20,507 nt of DNA, from positions 1 through 20,507 of the IMG/VR virus record IMGVR_UViG_3300050821_003757; one strand, written 5' to 3'. The notes under the pieces are model-generated. The model ran no database searches and was not told the origin of the DNA. It saw only the letters and a program-made list of their open reading frames with translations. The first letter of the stretch is position 1. The number at the start of each line of letters is the position of its first letter. This stretch comes from a virus. Of the stretch, positions 13,940 to 20,507 are shown piece after piece. The translations under genes were made by a program, and so were the position numbers.

Positions 13940-16482
13940 TGGCTGAACAACAGGCCGCAGGGCCGCAATATCTTCCTCCCAATTATCCTTATCAATCTCT
14001 TCAGGAACAAGAGGTCATTTCGATAAAACCAAGAGGAAAATATACATATCCAAATAATTTTTCGGCAGTTCCTCAAGGTGCTTTAATTCAGGCTTTGAAT
14101 GTAGTTATGCCACGTCCTTCAGTTATTGAACAGCGAAGAGGAGAAGCACCTGTTGGGCCAGTTTTTACGGATACTGTAAATAAACTTTACAATTATCAAA
14201 ATCAAATCATTGTTCATCATGGAACAACTCTTTCTTATTACTCTTCAGATTTAACAACTCGTACTGATTATTCTGGTAGTTATTCTCCTCCTACCAATGC
14301 ACTTGTCATTCGTGGAATTCAAGCGAATAAAAATGCTTATTTTCTAACCAATACAGGTGTAAAAAAACTGGATTTAATTACAAATGCTATTAAAGCCTCC
14401 GGTGCACCAGCGGGATTGGATGGCTCCGGTTCTACAACAGGTTCCGGTTGGTTCACCAATAGTACACAAGTTGCTTATCGAATTTTATTTGGATATACGG
14501 ATGCAAACGGAAATCTAATCCTTGGGGCTCCTTCTCAACGAATTGTTGTTTCCAACAGTTCTGGTGGTGCAACAAATGTGTCTCTTACATTTACTTTACC
14601 CGCTGGAATGGATACCACTTGGCAGTATCAAATTTATAGAAGTCCAATGTCAGCGGACTTAAATACGGAGCCCAATGATGAATGTGCCTTGGTTTTTACT
14701 GGTAATCCTACTTCTGGTCAGTTATCTGCTGGAACTATAACCCTAACTGATTCTATTAATGATTCCTTAAAAGGAGCGTTCATTTACACGGCTTCGAGCC
14801 AACAGGGAATTGCTCAAGCCAATTATCAACCACCTATTGCTACAGATGCAACTGTTTTTAAGGGGTTTACTTTCCTTGCTAATATTACTTCAAAACAAAC
14901 TCAGCTTCTTACTTTAGTTTCTGTAAGTGGAAGTGGACTGGTAAATGGTGATACAATTACGATTGCCGGAACAACCTATACTGGTCAAGCAACAGAAAAC
15001 ATTGCGACAAATCAATTTCAAATATTTACGGGTGGTACACCTTCTCAAAATATAACCAATACCTCAAATAGCCTAGTACGAGTGATTAATAGAAGTGCTT
15101 CCAATACCTCAGTTTACGCTTATTATTCTTCAGGATATGCAGACCTTCCAGGTAAAATAACTTTACAAGAACGCGGAATTGGTGCAGCTTCTTTTACAAG
15201 TGCTTCTTCAAGAGTAGGAGCTTTTGTACCCGATATAGGTACGACAACAGCTACTTCTTCTGCAACTCCTCTTCCAAACGGCATTGCTGTTTCTAAGTTT
15301 AATCAACCAGAAGCCTTTCCTCTTGGTCAAATTCTTAGAGCCGGTTCTGCCGATAAATCAATTTTGCGAATTCTTGCTTTAAGAGACTACATTCTTATTT
15401 TTAAACAAGATGGTGTTTATCAAATAGTTGGATCAGACATTGGATCATTTGCAGTACAAGAAGTGGATACAACCATGATTCTTAGAGGAATTGAATCTGC
15501 TGTTGTTTTAAATAATAAGGTTTATTTCTTCTCAAATCCAACTATTGTTTCCATGACATTTAGCGAAGGAGCGGTTTTGAAATCTCTACCAGTAAAAGCA
15601 GAGCTTCTTACATTGGCTTCTCCTCTTTATCCAAATTTCGATACAGTGAGTTATGGCATTGCTTATGAGTCTGAAAATACTTACATTTTTGGAACAGTAA
15701 CTAACACAACTGATACGATTGCCACTCAGTATTATGTATACAATTATTTGACAGATAACTGGACAAATTGGCAGTTTCCCTTTCTTTTTAATTGTGGCTT
15801 TGTAAATCCAACAGATAATAAACTTTATTTTGGATCAGGGGATGCTGGTTCTCGTTTTCTTTACCAAGAACGAAAGAATTATACTTCGGCGGACTTCGGA
15901 GATAATTCTTATCCTGTTACAATTTCAAATTCTAGTGGATTGAGTGTTGTTATAAATAGCACCACTGGTTTACAGGTGGGATGGAAACTTCAACAAGCTG
16001 ATCGTAAATCTATTATTACGGCAATCCCCGACGGAACCCATCTTACAGTTACAGATAATTTAGCTTGGACAGCCGGTGCTGCTTTGGTTTATACACCCAT
16101 TGCCATTTCTCTTGAATTCGTGCCGGAACATTGTGGAAATCCTGGTTTAGTGAAACACTTTAAGGAATGTCATGCTATCTTTTCTAACGCTGATTTTAGT
16201 TCTTTTAGTCTCGGTTTCTTTACTGATTTCTATGACAATATAGATAGCTCAACACTTGTGCCAAAAACTGCTACTTCGAGTGGATGGGGTAGTGGACAAT
16301 GGGGGCTTTTTCCTTGGGGTGGGGGAGTACCACAGGCGCAAGTTATCCGTGGATGGGTGCCTTTGAATCAAAGACGCGGCCATTGGTTAAATATGGTTAT
16401 AAATTATTCAGATGCTTTGACAAACTTTGCTCTTGATGGTTTTATTCTTTTCTATCAACCTTCTTCTCAGAAGTTTCACTAA
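13939..16482 (+). CDS. gp10-like tail stabilisation / nozzle protein
   Basis: An 847-residue protein if started at ATG 13939, whose A is the last base of the upstream stop (TAATG). An in-frame ATG at 13924 lies inside the previous gene with no SD, so I prefer the later one. It reads as a propeller-like beta protein: VNKLYNYQNQIIVHHGTTLS, then IRGIQANKNAYFLTNTGVKK, then ILRILALRDYILIFKQDGVY and IESAVVLNNKVYFFSNP, then YYVYNYLTDNWTNWQFPFLF. The 'DYILIFK-DGVYQI-G' and 'Y-Y---TDNWT-W' signatures are those of P22 gp10 / T7 gp12-type proteins that close the short tail and hold packaged DNA. Residues 327-425 insert a beta domain resembling the 9761 product. Size and flanks fit the family. Confidence 0.8.
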   Translation: MAEQQAAGPQYLPPNYPYQSLQEQEVISIKPRGKYTYPNNFSAVPQGALIQALNVVMPRPSVIEQRRGEAPVGPVFTDTVNKLYNYQNQIIVHHGTTLSYYSSDLTTRTDYSGSYSPPTNALVIRGIQANKNAYFLTNTGVKKLDLITNAIKASGAPAGLDGSGSTTGSGWFTNSTQVAYRILFGYTDANGNLILGAPSQRIVVSNSSGGATNVSLTFTLPAGMDTTWQYQIYRSPMSADLNTEPNDECALVFTGNPTSGQLSAGTITLTDSINDSLKGAFIYTASSQQGIAQANYQPPIATDATVFKGFTFLANITSKQTQLLTLVSVSGSGLVNGDTITIAGTTYTGQATENIATNQFQIFTGGTPSQNITNTSNSLVRVINRSASNTSVYAYYSSGYADLPGKITLQERGIGAASFTSASSRVGAFVPDIGTTTATSSATPLPNGIAVSKFNQPEAFPLGQILRAGSADKSILRILALRDYILIFKQDGVYQIVGSDIGSFAVQEVDTTMILRGIESAVVLNNKVYFFSNPTIVSMTFSEGAVLKSLPVKAELLTLASPLYPNFDTVSYGIAYESENTYIFGTVTNTTDTIATQYYVYNYLTDNWTNWQFPFLFNCGFVNPTDNKLYFGSGDAGSRFLYQERKNYTSADFGDNSYPVTISNSSGLSVVINSTTGLQVGWKLQQADRKSIITAIPDGTHLTVTDNLAWTAGAALVYTPIAISLEFVPEHCGNPGLVKHFKECHAIFSNADFSSFSLGFFTDFYDNIDSSTLVPKTATSSGWGSGQWGLFPWGGGVPQAQVIRGWVPLNQRRGHWLNMVINYSDALTNFALDGFILFYQPSSQKFH

Positions 16483-16877
16483 TGGCTAAAATTCCAGTTA
16501 TTCAGCAATTACAGCGGCAGGACTTTCCTGAAGCCCCTGCTTGGATTACAAAACTTCTTTATCCTTTGCAGTTATTTATGACAACGGTTATTGGGGCTCT
16601 CACTAATAATCTTACTTATCAAGACAATTTTTCCTGTGTAGTGAATACTTTAGTTTTTACAGCAGCGGCTTCACAAGACTTAAATAAGTTTTCTTTTTTG
16701 TGGCCTTATACTCGTCAACCAATAGAACTTACAATGCACGTTACAAGAACAGATGGTTCAACTCCAACAATTTATGCTGTACCAAGTTGGATTTTAGTTG
16801 GCGGAAGTATTCAGGTTCAAGGAATCCAAGGTTTAACAAATGGCGCACAGTATAACATAGTGACGGTGGTACGATAA
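16482..16877 (+). CDS. small tail or virion protein, unknown
   Basis: A 131-residue protein, translationally coupled at both ends by TAATG overlaps. Residues 17-43 (EAPAWITKLLYPLQLFMTTVIGALT) are hydrophobic and could be membrane-interacting or simply a packed helix. The rest is beta-rich: FSCVVNTLVFTAAAS, ELTMHVTRTDGSTPTIYAVP, GSIQVQGIQGLTNGAQYNIV. The tightly coupled position between the gp10-like protein and the first Gln-rich protein suggests a stoichiometric tail partner. No family is recognised. Confidence 0.7.
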   Translation: MAKIPVIQQLQRQDFPEAPAWITKLLYPLQLFMTTVIGALTNNLTYQDNFSCVVNTLVFTAAASQDLNKFSFLWPYTRQPIELTMHVTRTDGSTPTIYAVPSWILVGGSIQVQGIQGLTNGAQYNIVTVVR

Positions 16878-17953
16878 TGTGGCTTGAAGAAGAAAATCCC
16901 CAAGACCCTTATGGACGAACAAATCCAGTTCCAACTTCTCCTTCAGTTGGAGCAGGGGGTGGCGGTATTTCTACGCCGACAGGAACCACTAGTAATCCTT
17001 CTACGCAAACTCCTGTTCAACCTAATCAACCAAATCAACAATTTGCAACAGTTCAAGATTATCTTGGGGCGAATAAACCACAAGGGGAAGCATTAGGCCA
17101 AGCTGTTACATCTAATCTTGGTGCTAGTGAAGCCGCAGAAAAAAATGCGATTAGTAATGCTGCAAATACGGCAACTTCCGATATTGCTGCTGGTACAGTC
17201 AATTATAATCCAACTTTGTCTGCGGAAGCAACAACTAATCCCGCTGGTTTAACCAATAATACCGGTCAACTTCAAGATTATTTAAAACAATGGAACGCTG
17301 CTTATACTGGTCCTTCTTCTTTTGAGGCCTCTGCCGGGTATACACCGGCAGCTACAGCCGCAAGTGAGGCAAATACCAAAGCTCAAGAACTTGGTACTAC
17401 TGGCGGCCAACAGCAACTTCTTCAAGACCAATTTGGGGTATACGGGCAAGGAAATAAAGGATTGGATCAAGCGATCCTTGAAAATTCTACCTATTATCCC
17501 AAAGTTCAATCCCAGGCAAAAGATTTTGGGACAGTACAGGATTATCTTACTAAAACTGGTCAAGATATTAATACGACAATTCCACAAGCAAAAGAAAATT
17601 CTGCACAGACCCAAGCACAAACTAGAGATGTTTTTAATAAAGGAATAGCAAATTTCAATAATCAACTGCAACAAGAGGGACAAACTATTAAAACTACAGG
17701 AGCAAACGCCGTAAATAATACTGGGGCAAATTTTCTTTCACGTTTGCCTCCAAATCCAACAGATGTTGATCTAGCACAAGCAGGAATGACTCGTGGAGAA
17801 TATAATGGAATTCTTAGTACTCTTCCAATAAAATCAACCAATCCAAATATTAGCAATCCTCTTTACGAACAAAATCCCCAATACAAAACAGATTTAGAGA
17901 AATATTTGGCCATGCAAAATTTGCAGAAACAGGCTTTATCTTCACAAATCTAG
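16877..17953 (+). CDS. Gln/Asn/Ala-rich probable internal virion protein
   Basis: A 358-residue protein coupled to the previous gene by TAATG. The first 55 residues are Pro/Thr/Gln-rich and flexible (VGAGGGG, TQTPVQPNQPNQQ). The remainder is low-complexity helical, rich in Ala, Gln, Asn and Thr. The sequence QDYL recurs at residues 60-63, 133-136 and 221-224, twice as F-TVQDYL, which suggests a repeated module. Basic or membrane-spanning parts are absent. In short-tailed phages proteins of this composition at this position are ejected with DNA (P22 gp7/16/20 or T7 gp14-16 role). That role is inference. The stop is fused to the next SD (TAGGAG). Confidence 0.75.
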   Translation: MWLEEENPQDPYGRTNPVPTSPSVGAGGGGISTPTGTTSNPSTQTPVQPNQPNQQFATVQDYLGANKPQGEALGQAVTSNLGASEAAEKNAISNAANTATSDIAAGTVNYNPTLSAEATTNPAGLTNNTGQLQDYLKQWNAAYTGPSSFEASAGYTPAATAASEANTKAQELGTTGGQQQLLQDQFGVYGQGNKGLDQAILENSTYYPKVQSQAKDFGTVQDYLTKTGQDINTTIPQAKENSAQTQAQTRDVFNKGIANFNNQLQQEGQTIKTTGANAVNNTGANFLSRLPPNPTDVDLAQAGMTRGEYNGILSTLPIKSTNPNISNPLYEQNPQYKTDLEKYLAMQNLQKQALSSQI

Positions 17954-17962
17954 GAGAATACC

Positions 17963-19708
17963 GTGGGACTATTTAGTTCACTTTTCGGAACAGCAAATTC
18001 AGATCAAGCAGATAAATTGCGCCAACAGGCAATAGACGCTTTCAATTCTGTTAAAACCCCTGATTTAACGTCCCTCCAGATTCAATTAACTGGATACGTT
18101 AACGCCGGTAAACTTACTCCCGCCCAAGCTGAAGCGGCTCTTCTTAACTCTAATGCTTTTAATGCCATAACAACTGATCCTACTTATTCTGCTGCTCAAA
18201 AACAAGCCCTTCAAGGATTACAGGCAGTTGCCAATCAAGGTGGAATGACCGCTATTGATAAGGCTAGGATGCAGGATATTACCAATCAATTGGAACAGCA
18301 AAATAAATCTCAAAATGCTGCGACAATGCAACAAGCCCAGCAACGAGGAATTGGTGGAAGTGATTTAACTGCCGTCAATCAATTAATAAATGAACAGGGT
18401 ACCGCAAATCGGGCTGCCCAATCTGGGGTCGATGTTGCCGCAAATGCTGAGCAACGCGCTCTTCAAGCTCTTCAAGCCGCAGGTGGACTCGGTGCATCCA
18501 TGGAAGCCCAACAATATGGTGAAGCGGCTAATAAAGCTCGGGCTCAAAATGCTATTGATGTTTTTAATAAACAAGCCCTCAATCAAACAAATTTATATAA
18601 CACCCAAACTGCAAATGCAGCTCAAGAAGCCAACCTAGCAAATGCCCAGGCTGTTGCTAATGCTAATACTGCCACAACTAATGCCCAAAGAGAATATAAT
18701 GCTAAAGTTCCCCAACAAATCTATGAGGATCAATTACGAAAGGCTCAGGGTATATCCGGAATCGAAACGAATTGGGCGAATGATGCGCAAAAACAAACAG
18801 AACAAGAACGAAACGCAAGTGCCGGACTTATTGGGGGGGCTTTACAGGCTGGAGCAACAGCTTTAGGGTCTTCTTTTGGTGGACCGGCTGGTGCAATGAT
18901 GGCTAGTAAGGCAACTCAACCACCTCCTTCTTACGCGCCAACTAATGAATCCGATATTGGGGCTGGATTTGGTCCGGCTCAAACCTACGCAGAAGGAGGA
19001 GAGGTCGATAATCCCGAACATCCCGATCATATGATGGCCGGTGGGCACGTACATTGTTACGCTTATGGAGGTAAAGCCTCTCATCACCCCGATTGCTATA
19101 TGAATAAAGGCGGAAAGACCCCACATTTCTTAGAGGGGCTCAAAAAGGGCGCTTTGCATAAAGAATTAGGCATACCGCAGGGGGAAAAAATTCCTGCTAA
19201 AAAGGTTGAAAAGGCGACCCATTCTGATAATGAAACCCTACGGAAACGGGCTCAATTTGCGGAAAATGCGAGACATTGGCATCATGCCAAAGAAGGTGGA
19301 GAAGTACCAGGAAAGGCGAAGGTAAAAGGAGACTCTCTAAAAAATGATACCGTAAATGCTAAACTTAGCCCTGGAGAAGTTGTTGTTCCTCGTTCTGCTG
19401 CTAACGATGACGAGGAGTTTCACAGTTTTATGTCAAAATTTGATCCCCATAAGAAAAAAATGGCTATGGGCGGAACGGTTTCGATGGCAATTCCTCGCGT
19501 GTCTGATACTAATCCTATGAGAGACACAGTTAAAGATACTTCTACGAATCCTGTTCCTTTAGCCGCAACTAATGATACGACTCGGTTTTCACAATTCATG
19601 AAAAAAACGAAACCGCCTAAGAAATTGGCGGCCCCACCTCACGTACCACCTGAAGTACAAGCGTTATCAAACCTTCACCAGAGGGTTTCTAGACTGGAGA
19701 AAATCTAA
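17963..19708 (+). CDS. probable ejection protein with GG-V repeat tail
   Basis: A 581-residue protein with GTG start 7 bases after AGGAG. Residues 1-285 are helical and Ala/Gln-rich (DKLRQQAIDAFNSV, QALQGLQAVANQGG, EANLANAQAVANAN), typical of internal virion proteins. Residues 286-315 are a glycine/alanine hydrophobic stretch (AGLIGGALQAGATALGSSFG) that could enter a membrane. From 340 the protein changes: repeated GG-V-like motifs at 342-348 (YAEGGEV), 358-363 (MAGGHV), 367-372 (YAYGGK), 442-448 (AKEGGEV) and 500-506 (MAMGGTV), with H362, H364, C365, H374, H375 and C378 between them. SPGEVVVPRS (469-478) is a motif known in phage structural proteins. The end is a coiled coil (VQALSNLHQRVSRLEKI). 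I infer an ejected or tail-lumen protein. Confidence 0.78.
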   Translation: MGLFSSLFGTANSDQADKLRQQAIDAFNSVKTPDLTSLQIQLTGYVNAGKLTPAQAEAALLNSNAFNAITTDPTYSAAQKQALQGLQAVANQGGMTAIDKARMQDITNQLEQQNKSQNAATMQQAQQRGIGGSDLTAVNQLINEQGTANRAAQSGVDVAANAEQRALQALQAAGGLGASMEAQQYGEAANKARAQNAIDVFNKQALNQTNLYNTQTANAAQEANLANAQAVANANTATTNAQREYNAKVPQQIYEDQLRKAQGISGIETNWANDAQKQTEQERNASAGLIGGALQAGATALGSSFGGPAGAMMASKATQPPPSYAPTNESDIGAGFGPAQTYAEGGEVDNPEHPDHMMAGGHVHCYAYGGKASHHPDCYMNKGGKTPHFLEGLKKGALHKELGIPQGEKIPAKKVEKATHSDNETLRKRAQFAENARHWHHAKEGGEVPGKAKVKGDSLKNDTVNAKLSPGEVVVPRSAANDDEEFHSFMSKFDPHKKKMAMGGTVSMAIPRVSDTNPMRDTVKDTSTNPVPLAATNDTTRFSQFMKKTKPPKKLAAPPHVPPEVQALSNLHQRVSRLEKI

Positions 19709-20507
19709 TGGCCGATATTCGTAGTATATTTCGTGCACTCCTGCAAGGGGCAAATCCTGACAGCCCCCCAGAAGATATTAATGCCCAAGCTGACAAACTA
19801 AGCCAACATCCAGATGCAACGGACGCTGTAAAACCATTCATGGGCAATCCTTCAGATTTTGATGTCCATGTTTCAGATAATACAGTCACTCAGAACGGGG
19901 CCGCTAATTCTTTATCGTCCCAAATTCCCGGTACTCCCCCAGCTACCGCAGTTGCAACACCAGTTTCTTTACCATCTTCGACATCTTTGCCAACGGCGGT
20001 TTCATCTGGACCTTCATCTGCTCCAAATAAAAGTACTTCTATATCAACGCCGCCACCTCCTACGGCAACAACTACTCCACCGTCTCCTTTAGGAGTTTCG
20101 TCGAATGATGCAGCAGATCGTGACGCAATGATGGCTCAGGCTATTCAGAATCGTAAAAATGCAGTAATTCCTACGGCTATTGCTGGTGCTGGTGATGCTG
20201 TTGCCACTGGTTTAAAAGCATTTGGAATTAATGCGCCAACAGATAAACAAGCACAACTTGTTGAACTCGCTAAAAAGAATTTTGAAGAAAGCAAAGGATT
20301 ATTTGAAGAAAAACTTCGCCATGATCCAGATTCCGATGTTTCAAAAGGATATCGGGATATGGTGACACAAATTGCCCCTGCTATGGCAAAAGACCCTAAT
20401 TTTCAGAATCTTTCAGCGCAAGATATTGGAGATAAACTTCCTTTGGTAGACCAAATGATGAGGGCTAAAGAAAATGCTGAAGCCGCAAAGATGCGTATTG
20501 CTTATAT
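19708..20507 (+). CDS. partial virion protein with P/S/T-rich linker
   Basis: The gene starts at ATG sharing a base with the previous stop (TAATG) and stays open to the right edge: 266 whole codons, no stop seen. Residues 1-45 (MADIRSIFRALLQGANPDSP and on) are a compact opening. About 70-130 is a Pro/Ser/Thr/Ala linker (ATAVATPVSLPSSTSLPTAV, TPPPPTATTTPPSP). About 150-265 is helical (AIAGAGDAVATGLKAFG, LVELAKKNFEESKGLFEEKL, QDIGDKLPLVDQMMRAKENA). The composition continues the internal-virion block, so it may be another ejection protein, possibly with a lytic transglycosylase or other enzyme domain beyond the edge; none is in view. Confidence 0.75.
   Translation, partial: MADIRSIFRALLQGANPDSPPEDINAQADKLSQHPDATDAVKPFMGNPSDFDVHVSDNTVTQNGAANSLSSQIPGTPPATAVATPVSLPSSTSLPTAVSSGPSSAPNKSTSISTPPPPTATTTPPSPLGVSSNDAADRDAMMAQAIQNRKNAVIPTAIAGAGDAVATGLKAFGINAPTDKQAQLVELAKKNFEESKGLFEEKLRHDPDSDVSKGYRDMVTQIAPAMAKDPNFQNLSAQDIGDKLPLVDQMMRAKENAEAAKMRIAY

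Noticed and set aside
1-20507. CRISPR array, insertion sequence, integrase or attachment site
   Set aside because: No regularly spaced identical repeats, transposase, recombinase or terminal inverted repeats were seen; the short repeats present are intergenic AT-rich copies or protein-level repeats.

Overview
The window is a late (virion morphogenesis) block of a tailed bacteriophage genome. It is AT-rich, every supported gene is on the + strand, and genes are packed with short gaps, 1-base TAATG overlaps (at 1552, 13939, 16482, 16877 and 19708) or stops fused to the next Shine-Dalgarno (TAGGAG). The order is terminase, long portal (702 aa), scaffold, HK97-type coat, adaptor-like protein, P22 gp10-like tail protein, then glutamine/alanine-rich internal-virion-like proteins. 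There is no tape measure or tail-tube gene, which points to a podovirus-like, short-tailed phage. The host cannot be named from this sequence; consistent strong SD sites show a bacterial host. The genome continues past the right edge.

Layout. 1-128 is an untranslated leader. 129-2149 holds small genes: two soluble unknowns (129, 564), a small membrane protein (838), a first endonuclease VII-like HNH gene (1079), an unknown (1552) and a tiny cysteine-rich protein (1949). Between the first two lies a 177-base gap that contains a GC-rich, foldable segment (398-479) and AT-rich near-repeats. 2140-6050 is the packaging module: putative small terminase, large terminase (started inside the small one, 113 bases shared) and portal with a proline-rich tail. 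6060-9648 is the head module: a small decoration-like protein, a second endonuclease VII-like HNH gene, scaffold, two small unknowns and the major capsid protein. 9649-9760 is a structured, terminator-like gap. 9761-20507 encodes tail, connector and probable ejection proteins; the last gene runs off the edge.

The most interesting spot is 8060-8361, just before the capsid gene. A 64-codon frame carries an in-phase T TTA AAA heptamer (8191-8197). A 6-base spacer and a potential GC-rich stem follow it. The -1 frame then stays open for 54 codons and stops exactly at the capsid gene's Shine-Dalgarno, as other genes here do. This looks like an unreported programmed -1 frameshift, or else a one-base deletion. 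Other points are the candidate structured RNA, two separate HNH genes in the late operon, a domain shared between the 9761 product and an insert in the gp10-like protein, and GG-V motifs shared by two virion genes.
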